Shown here piece after piece: positions 1-7,700 of a DNA stretch of 64,000 nucleotides. A model generated the notes under the pieces. That model was given only the letters and a program-made list of their open reading frames with translations, searched no databases and had not been told where the DNA came from. Numbering within the stretch: the stretch's first letter is position 1; every line of letters starts with the position of its first letter. The DNA comes from Kordiimonas laminariae (GTDB lineage Bacteria; Pseudomonadota; Alphaproteobacteria; Sphingomonadales; Kordiimonadaceae). A program made the position numbers and the translations under genes. Location: positions 434,001-498,000 of the forward strand of contig NZ_JAKQZA010000002.1 of assembly GCF_023008165.1 (NCBI RefSeq). Direction: 5' to 3'.

Positions 1-88
1 CGGTCGCCGGGTTAATGATATCACGCATATTCGCGCCATCAACTGATACCCATTCACCACCGATATAATGCTTATGCAGCTGCCGCAT
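1..88 (-). CDS. Aldehyde dehydrogenase, N-terminal fragment
   Basis: Only the first 29 codons lie in the window; the gene runs off the left edge. The visible residues include HYIGGEWV followed by DIINPATG, the standard start of an NAD(P)-dependent aldehyde dehydrogenase (substrate entry strand, then the INPAT element). The ATG at 86-88 is preceded by a good AAGGAGAG ribosome site at about 91-98. It is the third gene of a leftward run after an alpha/beta hydrolase and a short-chain dehydrogenase, which suggests catabolism of an ester-, alcohol- or aldehyde-bearing compound. Family assignment is fairly safe from the motif; the substrate cannot be told. Confidence 0.8.
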   Translation of the reverse strand, partial: MRQLHKHYIGGEWVSVDGANMRDIINPAT

Positions 89-153
89 TGCTCTCTCCTT
101 GAAACAAAACCTTTTCCTTTAAGTGGGGCAAACACGCCCCAGAGGCAAGGGCT

Positions 154-969
154 TTAAAAAGCTGTGCTCTTTTTATCCATTTCCTTTTTGAAACGGTTAA
201 TCCACAAGTTCGGGAACCAGCGCTGGAAACGGTCAATAAAGCGCGCATCTTTACCCACCAGAATACGGTAATCACCTCGGTCCATACCTTTCAGGATAAT
301 CTCCGCGGCTTGATCAGGTGTGGTAATCGCCAGTGTTTTAAAATTCTTTTGAAGAGCATCCGCATCCACTTCACCGTCTACATTGTGGCGGTGCCTGCCG
401 CCGGAGACGATCCCCGTATCAACACCACCCGGGTGCACAGAATGTACCTGCACATTTGTATCCTTCAGCTCGTACATGAGGGACTCGTTAAAACCCTTCA
501 CCGCGTGCTTTGCCGCACAATATGCAGACTGGCTTGGGATACCGACATGCCCGAAGATACTGGATACGTTCACAATATGCCCGCTATTACGCTCCAGCAT
601 TTTCGGCAAAAAAGCCTTGGTTCCGTGCACAACGCCCCAGAACACAATATCCATCAGCCATTCAAAATCATCATAGCTCATTTTCTCAACTGTATCTGAG
701 AGCGAAACACCTGCATTATTGAAAGTAGCATCAATAGGGCCTAGGGTTTTCTCGGCTTCATCAGCCGCGGCAAAAACAGCATCTTTATCGGCCACATCAA
801 GCTTGCGAGCCTGCACGTTCACTTGTTTCTGTTTCAGCTCTTCCTCAACCTTCTTGAGGTTATCTTCATTGATATCAGTGATGAAAACACCGTAACCCCG
901 ATCCGCCAAAGCATGTGCGAGTGCACGCCCAATCCCTGAACCTGCGCCTGTAATGAAAGCGTTTTTCAT
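154..969 (-). CDS. Short-chain dehydrogenase/reductase (SDR)
   Basis: 271 residues, the normal length for a classical SDR. The cofactor motif TGxxxGIG is at residues 7-14, NNAG at 84-87, the catalytic serine region (VNVSS) near 133-137, and the YxxxK pair at Y150 and K154, so the enzyme should be active. Asp31 after the second beta strand (FITDIN) suggests NAD(H) preference. A C-terminal extension of about 60 residues beyond the Rossmann core is rich in basic and aromatic residues (WFPNLWINRFKKEMDKK) and may touch the membrane. It starts 13 bases after the hydrolase gene ends and precedes the aldehyde dehydrogenase, so the three are probably cotranscribed. Substrate unknown. Confidence 0.9.
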   Translation of the reverse strand: MKNAFITGAGSGIGRALAHALADRGYGVFITDINEDNLKKVEEELKQKQVNVQARKLDVADKDAVFAAADEAEKTLGPIDATFNNAGVSLSDTVEKMSYDDFEWLMDIVFWGVVHGTKAFLPKMLERNSGHIVNVSSIFGHVGIPSQSAYCAAKHAVKGFNESLMYELKDTNVQVHSVHPGGVDTGIVSGGRHRHNVDGEVDADALQKNFKTLAITTPDQAAEIILKGMDRGDYRILVGKDARFIDRFQRWFPNLWINRFKKEMDKKSTAF

Positions 970-982
970 AAATCCCCCTTAA

Positions 983-1891
983 TTAACCCCAATATGGTTC
1001 AAAAAAATTGCCAATATCTTTAATAGCGCGCTTGCCTTCCGGAATAATCCTCGCGCTGAAATGCCAGACATGATGCACCTTCGGCCACACGTCCAGTTGT
1101 ACCGTGCCACCTTCCTTTTCCACCATTTCAGCAAGCCGCACGGCATCATCCCTGAGGATTTCATCTTGCCCCACCTGAAGGATCATAGGCGGCAACCCAG
1201 CCTGACTACCAAAATGCGGCGAACAGCGCGGGTCATCGACGGCACAGTCGCCACGGAACTGGTCTGCCGCAAAACTGATCCCACGCGGATCAAGCATGCT
1301 GTCTTTTTCAGCATTCTCTGTTGTGCTTTTCCCGGAACCTGTCAGGTCTGTCCAAGGTGCAATCATTGCAAGAGCTACAAGCTGCTTGCGTTCGCTATCC
1401 CTAATGGCGTGCGCCATGGAAAGCGTTAATCCGCCTCCCGCAGAATCGCCGCCCATGGTGATAGAAGCCTCAGGCTTTTTCGCTACAACATAATCATATG
1501 CCGCAAGGCCTTCTTCTAACTGTTGTGGGCACTTCGCTTCAGGCGAAAGGCCATAATCAAGAAGGAATACGACTGATTTAGAAGCAGCCGAAAAACGGTA
1601 AGCCAACTCACGGTATGCCTTGGGGCTACCCCACGCATAACCACCACCATGATTATAAAAGAAGATGCGATCCTCTCGAGCACCGGGTGCGCTTAGCCAT
1701 TCACCTTTAACACCATTTTCATCCACCTTTTCGATTTTAACATCTTTAGGCGGCGGTGGCAGGAGCTTTTCCATCCCGCCAAGAACTTCAATAAAATGAT
1801 TACCAAGCATCTCAGGTGAAGCATCTTTATGCTCCTTCGGCCTGAAAGCCTTCCTAATCTGGCGTCTTACTAACCATGCACGAAGTGACAT
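983..1891 (-). CDS. Alpha/beta hydrolase, hormone-sensitive-lipase family
   Basis: 302 residues from the chosen ATG. The oxyanion-hole motif HGGG is at residues 81-84 and the nucleophile elbow GDSAGG at 148-153 (Ser150). A later aspartate in VGQDEILRDDA and a histidine in KVHHVWHF complete the triad, as in HSL/acetyl-esterase family carboxylesterases. The reading frame is open to 2005, but that start would overlap the divergent GST-like gene. The ATG at 1889-1891 has a GGGGAG site about 6 bases upstream and gives the usual family length. First gene of the hydrolase-SDR-aldehyde dehydrogenase run. Probably cytoplasmic, since no signal peptide is seen; acts on short-chain esters by family analogy. 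Confidence 0.87.
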   Translation of the reverse strand: MSLRAWLVRRQIRKAFRPKEHKDASPEMLGNHFIEVLGGMEKLLPPPPKDVKIEKVDENGVKGEWLSAPGAREDRIFFYNHGGGYAWGSPKAYRELAYRFSAASKSVVFLLDYGLSPEAKCPQQLEEGLAAYDYVVAKKPEASITMGGDSAGGGLTLSMAHAIRDSERKQLVALAMIAPWTDLTGSGKSTTENAEKDSMLDPRGISFAADQFRGDCAVDDPRCSPHFGSQAGLPPMILQVGQDEILRDDAVRLAEMVEKEGGTVQLDVWPKVHHVWHFSARIIPEGKRAIKDIGNFFEPYWG

Positions 1892-1992
1892 ATGGCTCCC
1901 CTTCCAAATCACAACTTCTTCAGGTGCCTTGACACCTTCACAGCGAGCCATATTAATGACAATCATTACATAGTCAATGACCGGAGCTACAT

Positions 1993-3153
1993 ATGACCAA
2001 TTCATCTGCCTACATTATGTATGGCTGCCCTGTTTCGCTTTATACCGGCAAAGCCCGCAGCTATATGCGCAAGAAAGGCATATCCTATACAGAACGGCTC
2101 CAGAGCCATCCTGACTATTTTGGAAAAATCGTTCCGAAGGTTGGCCGCATTGTTATCCCGGTTATTGAAGCAGAAAACGGGGATACGGTTCAGGACACCA
2201 CAGAAATCATTGATTATCTTGAAAGCAAGCACGATAGCGGTAGCGCCTATCCCACTGGTCCCAGACAGAAAATCCTGTCCCTTATTTTTGAACTATTCGG
2301 TGATGAAGGCCTTCTCAAACCTGCCATGCATTACCGCTGGAACTTTGATGACGACAATGATGATTTCATTTCGCTAGAGTTCGGGCGTTTCATGAACCCG
2401 GTGGCGGAAGACGGTGATGCAAAGCAGTTAGCCGCCATGCCAAAAGCCAAAATGAGCGGCCTGTTACCGGCCCTTGGCATTACTGACGAAACCAAAGGGG
2501 CTATTGAAGCCAGTTATCATGATCTACTCGACGCACTGAACGCCCATTTCTTGAAACACCCTTATCTGTTTGGCGGCACTCCATCCATCGGTGACTTTGG
2601 TCTTTATGCACCACTTTATGCGCACCTGGGCAGAGACCCTGCCCCTAGCATGATCATGAAGAAAAAAGCCAACAGAGTTTGGCGCTGGGTGGAACGCATG
2701 ACAGCATCTGATGCCGATATGCCCGAATTCCCTAATCTCGCACCAGCATTCTATGATGATGATCAAATCCCGGAGACAATTGCCCCTATCCTGAAAGTAA
2801 TCGCGAAGGATTATCTGCCTGAACTGAAGGGGCTTGTTGGTTTTATCAACCAGCACCTTATTGATAATCCAGAAATTGACGAAGGCGATGCTATTATCAA
2901 AGATGCCAATGCTCGTTCGCTTGGTTTCTTTAAAGCAACCATCAGAGATACGGAATTCAGTCTTGTGGCGCGCCATTACAGCATTTGGATGCTACAACGT
3001 GTGCAAGATGCATTTGCTACGCTTTCGAGCACTGATGCTGAAGAAGTTCGCTCCTACCTATCAGAAACTGGTCTTGAGGAAATACTTGATCTAAAAACGA
3101 AACGCAGAATTGAGCGCGATACCTTCAAAGAGGTTTGGGGCAAAACCCAATAA
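1993..3153 (+). CDS. Glutathione S-transferase-family protein with long C-terminal extension
   Basis: 386 residues. Residues about 6-80 form a thioredoxin-like GST N-terminal domain (YGCPVSLYTGKARSYMRKKG, then IVIPVIE and the DTTEIIDYLE element where the cis-Pro and glutathione gamma-Glu contacts lie). Residues about 165-235 form the helical GST C-terminal domain, ending in PFLFGGTPSIGDFGLY-like sequence (here HPYLFGGTPSIGDFGLY). About 150 further residues follow, roughly 1.7 times the length of a normal GST, and I do not recognise that extension. Divergent from the hydrolase operon with only about 100 bases between starts. Either a detoxifying transferase or a non-catalytic GST-fold protein. 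Confidence 0.8.
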   Translation: MTNSSAYIMYGCPVSLYTGKARSYMRKKGISYTERLQSHPDYFGKIVPKVGRIVIPVIEAENGDTVQDTTEIIDYLESKHDSGSAYPTGPRQKILSLIFELFGDEGLLKPAMHYRWNFDDDNDDFISLEFGRFMNPVAEDGDAKQLAAMPKAKMSGLLPALGITDETKGAIEASYHDLLDALNAHFLKHPYLFGGTPSIGDFGLYAPLYAHLGRDPAPSMIMKKKANRVWRWVERMTASDADMPEFPNLAPAFYDDDQIPETIAPILKVIAKDYLPELKGLVGFINQHLIDNPEIDEGDAIIKDANARSLGFFKATIRDTEFSLVARHYSIWMLQRVQDAFATLSSTDAEEVRSYLSETGLEEILDLKTKRRIERDTFKEVWGKTQ

Positions 3154-3157
3154 AACT

Positions 3158-3185
3158 AAAAGGGCGCCCACAGCGCCCTTTTTTT
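3158..3185. terminator. Rho-independent terminator shared by convergent genes
   Basis: Stem AAAGGGCGC / GCGCCCTTT with a CCACA loop, followed by a T-run on the plus strand and a shorter one on the minus strand. It sits between the convergent GST-like gene and the ElaA-type acetyltransferase, so it can serve both. Confidence 0.85.
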
Positions 3186-3630
3186 AGAACTTCAACACCA
3201 TGTCCACATGGTCAATGTTATCGAGATCATAAACCTCTGAACAAGTTACAAAACCAAGATCACCGTAAAACTTCTGAAGGTGTGCTTGTGCAGCGATGAA
3301 TATCTCTGAGGCATCAGTTTGCCTGATCACATCAATTGCATCAGCGATTAAAACGGCGCCCAGTTTCTTACCGCGATATTGCTCAGCCACAATCACACGA
3401 CCAAGCTTCATTACAGAACTATCATCAGGGCTCATAAAATACCGGAGATAAGCGGCTAAATCCTCACCTTCAACAATCGAACAGTGAACTGATATTTGAT
3501 CAAGGCCATCAATATCCTGATAAGCGCAGTCCTGCTCAACCACAAAGACTTCAGACCTTAGCTGGAGTATACGGTAAAGCTCCTCGTTCGTCAGTTCCGT
3601 AAACGTCTGATATCTGATTTCACTATTCAT
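3184..3630 (-). CDS. ElaA-type GNAT N-acetyltransferase
   Basis: 148 residues. The N-terminal half has the ElaA-like signature LYRILQLRSEVFVVEQDCAYQD. The acetyl-CoA binding region is LGRVIVAEQYRGKKLGAVLIADAI (the R/QxxGxG/A loop appears as RGKKLG). Members transfer acetyl from acetyl-CoA to an amine; the physiological substrate of ElaA is unknown. It is followed upstream, 17 bases away, by another GNAT gene in the same direction, so the pair is probably cotranscribed. No signal peptide. Confidence 0.85.
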   Translation of the reverse strand: MNSEIRYQTFTELTNEELYRILQLRSEVFVVEQDCAYQDIDGLDQISVHCSIVEGEDLAAYLRYFMSPDDSSVMKLGRVIVAEQYRGKKLGAVLIADAIDVIRQTDASEIFIAAQAHLQKFYGDLGFVTCSEVYDLDNIDHVDMVLKF

Positions 3631-3647
3631 AACTTAATACATCTTTC

Positions 3648-4223
3648 TTATTCTGAAGTGCTCGGGTTGATCTTTGCCCTCAGGACATGATCTTCCCACT
3701 TACCCGCAATTTTCAGATAGGCTTTCGCTAGACCTTCTTCTTCAAACCCAAGCTTTTCGAGCAGTGCTGCCGAGCGCCTGTTTGCGGGCATATGGTTTGC
3801 CATTACCCGGTGCAAATGAAGCTTTTCAAAGGCGAACGTTACGACTTCACTCACCGCATTGAACATAATGCCATTACCTTCATGTGCCTGAGCGATGGAA
3901 AAGCCAAGATTACACGCATTGAAAGGCCCCAACACAATGTTCGAAAGCTCACACATACCAAGCATTTCTTCTTCCGCATCATCCATGACGCAGAAGAAAA
4001 CACCTTTACCTTCAGCGATATCATCAAGCTTATTCTGAATACGTATTTCCCATGCATCCACGGAATGAAAGCCTTCAGGCCTAAGCGGTTCCCAAGGCGC
4101 AAGATGTGCTTCGTTATTCTGATAATAATCAGAAATCATCTGCGCCATTCCGTGCCTTGGAGTAATGAGTTTCAACGCGGCATCATCCCAGATAAACACG
4201 TTCTGCGAACCAGAACATTCCAA
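3648..4223 (-). CDS. GNAT N-acetyltransferase, RimJ/RimL type
   Basis: 191 residues from the upstream ATG. The layout is that of ribosomal-protein-alanine or aminoglycoside-type RimJ/RimL transferases: LKLITPRHGMAQMISDYY at the start, SIAQAHEGNGIMFNAV as the acetyl-CoA loop, and the closing LHRVMANHMPANRRSAALLEKLGFEEEG block, which is highly typical. The start is uncertain: the ATG at 4223 overlaps the end of the HupE/UreJ-like gene by 41 bases, a GTG at about 4196 gives a more usual N terminus, and neither has a strong ribosome site. The overlap implies translation coupled to the gene upstream. Confidence 0.83.
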   Translation of the reverse strand: MECSGSQNVFIWDDAALKLITPRHGMAQMISDYYQNNEAHLAPWEPLRPEGFHSVDAWEIRIQNKLDDIAEGKGVFFCVMDDAEEEMLGMCELSNIVLGPFNACNLGFSIAQAHEGNGIMFNAVSEVVTFAFEKLHLHRVMANHMPANRRSAALLEKLGFEEEGLAKAYLKIAGKWEDHVLRAKINPSTSE

Positions 4224-5349
4224 CCATCACAAGGCCCACGCTTGTCGCTAATTCCAAAACAGGTCTTGCTTCTTTAACCAGTTTGTCCAGCATCCACACC
4301 ACCGTGAGCGCAGCACTAAGGAAGATCAGCTGCCCGATTTCAACACCCACATTAAACCCTAGAAGCGCCCAAATGGTATCTGTTTGCGGCAAACCAATTT
4401 CAGAAAGCACTCCATAGAAACCAAAACCATGCAGCAGGCCAAAACCGAGGGTTACGATAGGAAGCATATAGCGCGGCTGTTTTTCTTCGGCTTCCATTGC
4501 GGCACCCCAAACACAGTATGACAAAAGCCCAATCCCAGCCCATACGAGCAACGGCAAAGTTTGAAGGAGCAGATAATCAGCGACAGCAAGAGCGCCAACA
4601 AACATAAGCGCCCCAACAAACACTTTACCCGGCTTCTCCGCTACATGAAGTGCTCGCTCAATCACTGTGAAAGCAATGGTGAAGGCAATAAGCGGTTCCA
4701 CCACTTCAGGGATCGGGTCAAGTACCCCCAGGGACCCAAGGATAAGAGTAAGGCTGTGCCCAAGTGTAAAACCTGTCACACACCAAAACAGTGCCTTCAC
4801 CGTACGAACGGCAATAAGAAGCGCCAAAAGAAATGCTAAGTGATCAAAACCTTCAAGGATATGGAAAACACCTAAACCTCCATATTCAACAGGAGAGGCG
4901 CTTATAGTACCTTCACCGAATTCAAGAACTGGCTTTCCAACAGAAAGTAAGTTCTCACCATTTTCCATATGAGCCAAATGCACGTGGCTTGGCGCACTTT
5001 CAAACAAATGCGAAAGTGAAGCAGAACTAGCAGTACAGTTATGAGCAACCAGTGAAACAACATAATCGCCATTAGCTTTTACGCGCACTTGTTCCACTTC
5101 CACCGAACACTGCCTCTCACCGGTGATATTCATCACCTTGGAGGCATACTGAGAAAGTGCAGCATTTAAGCTCATGCCATCTGCAAGTTTATCCGCAACT
5201 AAGGCTTCCGCCTCAGCTCCAGACAAGTTCCAATCAACCTTCACACCGCCATCAGATACATGCCAATAAGATGAGGACCGACCAATTGAATGAGCCTTTA
5301 CCGCAACGCTGGCAAACAGCATCAAACATAATAAAAATATATGACGCAT
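4183..5349 (-). CDS. HupE/UreJ-family membrane protein
   Basis: 388 residues. A signal peptide (about 1-19, ending VAVKA) is followed by a soluble extracytoplasmic part of about 140 residues. The C-terminal half has roughly six to seven membrane segments beginning at the diagnostic LEGFDHLAFLLALLIAVRTVKALFW region and a later GFTLGHSLTLIL and GFGLLHGFGF, all histidine-bearing helices typical of HupE/UreJ_2 proteins. Classical relatives are metal (nickel) permeases, but no hydrogenase or urease gene is seen here, and this long form with an N-terminal ectodomain is usually of unknown function. It overlaps the isomerase gene by one base, so the two are an operon. Confidence 0.85.
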   Translation of the reverse strand: MRHIFLLCLMLFASVAVKAHSIGRSSSYWHVSDGGVKVDWNLSGAEAEALVADKLADGMSLNAALSQYASKVMNITGERQCSVEVEQVRVKANGDYVVSLVAHNCTASSASLSHLFESAPSHVHLAHMENGENLLSVGKPVLEFGEGTISASPVEYGGLGVFHILEGFDHLAFLLALLIAVRTVKALFWCVTGFTLGHSLTLILGSLGVLDPIPEVVEPLIAFTIAFTVIERALHVAEKPGKVFVGALMFVGALAVADYLLLQTLPLLVWAGIGLLSYCVWGAAMEAEEKQPRYMLPIVTLGFGLLHGFGFYGVLSEIGLPQTDTIWALLGFNVGVEIGQLIFLSAALTVVWMLDKLVKEARPVLELATSVGLVMVGMFWFAERVYLG

Positions 5350-6149
5350 TATCTCAGCGCCTCATTCAATTGGATATCAGCTTCCGCTCTGAGCTTCTCG
5401 ACATACTCTGCGAACAGTTTTTCACCTTCAATGCGAGTATAATCCGCCTGAACCAGCGCTTTCACATCATCAAAACTACGTGGCGATTGCTGTTCAATCT
5501 CATCAACAATCATATAAAGATAATCACCTAACCGCTTATACGGGCCCGATACCTCACCAACCTGTACTTGTGTTATTTGAGCAGAAGCATCTTTCCCCAG
5601 ATAGCGCCTCAGTAAACCAGCAGGCAAAGGGCGGTCAGGCATTTCAATCGCCTCAGCATTCGCTTTTAAAGTATCAACAGTAACGTCACCCCCAAAGTCA
5701 GCCTTCGCCAGATAGGCCGAAATCAGATATTTGGGCGAAGGTGTATACCGCCCGATATTCTCATCATAGAAAGCGCGTAATTCACCTTCTCCAACTTCTG
5801 CGCCTTCTTTTTCACTGATAATAAATTCTTTAAAGGCATCAATGATGGTGGCCTTCACCGTAGCGTCGCTTTCAGCTAAACCAAGTTCTGCCGCACGCTC
5901 CAAAAGCAATTGCTCATTCACTAAACTAGTAAGAAGTGCAGATTTTTCGTTTTCACTTAGCGCCGCTTCACGCGCTTTTTCGATTTGATCAATCTTAGCC
6001 TTCAATTGATTTTCAGAAATCCCAACACCATTCACAACAGCAAGCGTATCTTGCGGGAACACATCATTTTCGCTATTAACGGACCCTACTGCGGCCAAGG
6101 CAATACCAGCCACTGCCCCCAAAAACAGTAAAACTTCTTTGTTTTTCAT
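5349..6149 (-). CDS. Parvulin-like peptidylprolyl isomerase / SurA-type chaperone
   Basis: 266 residues. An N-terminal hydrophobic segment (about 5-24) acts as signal or anchor. A SurA_N-like helical region follows (VNGVGISENQLKAKIDQIEK, then SLVNEQLLLERAAELGLAESD). The middle and end resemble a parvulin PPIase arrangement (KYLISAYLAK, LPAGLLRRYLGKD, QVQVGEVSGPYKRLGDYLYMIVDEI), but it is divergent. Probably a periplasmic folding helper. The one-base overlap with the HupE/UreJ-like gene suggests it folds or escorts that protein or its partner. The start is ATG; divergent from a TetR gene with a palindrome between. Confidence 0.8.
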   Translation of the reverse strand: MKNKEVLLFLGAVAGIALAAVGSVNSENDVFPQDTLAVVNGVGISENQLKAKIDQIEKAREAALSENEKSALLTSLVNEQLLLERAAELGLAESDATVKATIIDAFKEFIISEKEGAEVGEGELRAFYDENIGRYTPSPKYLISAYLAKADFGGDVTVDTLKANAEAIEMPDRPLPAGLLRRYLGKDASAQITQVQVGEVSGPYKRLGDYLYMIVDEIEQQSPRSFDDVKALVQADYTRIEGEKLFAEYVEKLRAEADIQLNEALR

Positions 6150-6185
6150 TCTGTTATCACCTTTTTAAATACACGCTTGCGTTCA

Positions 6186-6202
6186 TTAATGGTCACCATT
6201 AA
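6186..6202. promoter_or_regulatory. Perfect palindrome, probable TetR operator
   Basis: TTAATGGTCACCATTAA is a perfect 8+1+8 inverted repeat, the size and symmetry expected for a TetR-dimer site. It lies between the divergent PPIase-HupE operon and the TetR gene, about 42 bases before the TetR start, where it can control both. Binding by this TetR is inferred from position. Confidence 0.7.
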
Positions 6203-6244
6203 AATAGTCAGCCACGCACAAAAACAATCCATAAGGGGACACAC

Positions 6245-6868
6245 GTGACCAATCAATCTGATGGCAAGACCAGACGCGCAGACGCTACACGAACCGCTCT
6301 TATTGAAGCCGCAGAAAGATTGATTGCTCAAAATGGTCTCGCTGATGTTTCAACGCGCGAAATCCTACAAGAAGCAGGGCAAAGAAATCAATCCGCTCTT
6401 CAATATCATTTTGGTTCAAAGGAAGGATTGATCAGCGCTACCATCAATGAACGTACTGGCCAGATGGATAAACGCCGTCAGGAAATGATTGAAAAACTGA
6501 GCGATGACCCCAGCATGCGTGAAATCCTGGAAGTAATGGTTCTGCCGCTTTGTGAGCTTATTGAAAATGATGCAGCCGGTAAGAACTATCTTATCTTTCT
6601 CGCGCAAGCTATCACTCAACCAAGCTGGGACTTGCGTGCCATCATCAAAGAATATGATATTAAGGGCCTCGATCTAGCGTATCAGTTTTATGATAAAAAA
6701 CTCGCACACCTAAGCAATGAGGAACGCAAGCTACGCCAAGCTGTAGGTTATGACCTTACAATATTGTCCCTCACCCGCTGGTGCCTTTCAGACGATGAAA
6801 ACAAACGGTCACTTGAAGATATGATTGAGTTTGTCATCAACAGTACCATTGCTGTGGTTGAAGGCTGA
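6245..6868 (+). CDS. TetR/AcrR-family transcriptional regulator
   Basis: 207 residues from a GTG start with an AAGGGGA site a few bases upstream. The helix-turn-helix occupies about residues 12-60 (RTALIEAAERLIAQNGLADVSTREILQEAG, then QSALQYHFGSKEGLI, the typical YHFGSKEGL end of the TetR domain). The C-terminal ligand domain is not diagnostic. It lies divergent from the PPIase-HupE operon with a perfect palindrome between, and upstream of a GST and a saccharopine-dehydrogenase-like gene on the same strand, which may be its other targets. Confidence 0.92.
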   Translation: MTNQSDGKTRRADATRTALIEAAERLIAQNGLADVSTREILQEAGQRNQSALQYHFGSKEGLISATINERTGQMDKRRQEMIEKLSDDPSMREILEVMVLPLCELIENDAAGKNYLIFLAQAITQPSWDLRAIIKEYDIKGLDLAYQFYDKKLAHLSNEERKLRQAVGYDLTILSLTRWCLSDDENKRSLEDMIEFVINSTIAVVEG

Positions 6869-6971
6869 TAGAAGCCTCCCACGAAATTACAGAAGCGTGA
6901 TTAGTCAGGTAGACTTTTCGCGCTAGCTTACTTTGAAACTACTATCAAAATTCAGCTCAAGGGGAGTTCAC

Positions 6972-7664
6972 ATGGGGTTGACAGTATGTGGTCTGGCAGG
7001 ATCACCATTCTTTAGAAAAGTCTGCACGGTACTTAATGAAAAAGGCGTTGCTTACGATATTGAAAATCTAAGCCCGTTTGGTGCTGGGGATGAATTCACA
7101 AAAATGAACCCTGCCCGCAGAATTCCGGTTTTGAAGGATTCTGATGTCGGCGATGATTTTGTACTGCCTGATTCCAGCGCTATCGTTCATTACATCGAAC
7201 GCAAATACTCTAAAAACTCTTTGATGCCATCTGATCCAGTTGAATACGGCCGTGCCATGTGGTTCGAAGAATATGCTGATAGCGAAATGGCCAGTAAAAT
7301 AGGCCTTGGTGTATTCCGCAAAGTTGTTTTTCCTCAAATGGCTAAACAAGCACCTGACCTTGAAGGCGCTATCGAAGTAATCCGTAACACTCTACCCACC
7401 ATCCATGATTATATTGAGGGCGAACTTGAAGGCAAAGAGTGGTTAGCTGGAGACATGTTCTCCATCGCTGATATTTCAGTTGCTGTTCAGTACGGCAACC
7501 TTGCATTCACTGGATACGCACCATCCGCTGAACGCTGGCCTAACCTTGCTGCCTTCATGCGCCGTGTTGGCCAGAAAGAAAGCTTTGCAGGGCTTCACAT
7601 GCGGGCTGCCACATACTTTGCAGAAATGAAGAAGATTGAACTAGATCCTGCCGAAGGTCTCTAG
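6972..7664 (+). CDS. Glutathione S-transferase family protein
   Basis: 230 residues, a normal GST length. The N-terminal thioredoxin-like domain spans about residues 1-85, with GSPFFRKVCTVLNEKG, the RIPVLKD strand-loop containing the cis-proline, and LPDSSAIVHYIERKY, where the Ser-Ser pair binds glutathione. The C-terminal helical domain ends in the usual GEWLAGD-like N-capping box (here KEWLAGDMFSIADISVA). The frame is open upstream to 6933, but ATG 6972 has an AAGGGGA site 6 bases before it. It lies between the TetR regulator and an oxidoreductase gene, suggesting a detoxification or stress role. Confidence 0.88.
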   Translation: MGLTVCGLAGSPFFRKVCTVLNEKGVAYDIENLSPFGAGDEFTKMNPARRIPVLKDSDVGDDFVLPDSSAIVHYIERKYSKNSLMPSDPVEYGRAMWFEEYADSEMASKIGLGVFRKVVFPQMAKQAPDLEGAIEVIRNTLPTIHDYIEGELEGKEWLAGDMFSIADISVAVQYGNLAFTGYAPSAERWPNLAAFMRRVGQKESFAGLHMRAATYFAEMKKIELDPAEGL

Positions 7665-7700
7665 GCAATATCGTTAAAGTCCACTGAAGAGGAACTACCC

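Noticed and set aside
4183-5349. Nickel permease for hydrogenase or urease
   Set aside because: No hydrogenase, urease or nickel-chaperone gene is present in the window, and the protein has a large ectodomain unlike short HupE.
5157-5531. Long plus-strand open frame across the HupE-PPIase boundary
   Set aside because: It lies antisense to two well-supported genes, has no ribosome site and its composition is that of an antisense shadow. Similar antisense frames over the desaturase, D-aminoacylase, permease and propeller-amidohydrolase genes were left out for the same reason.
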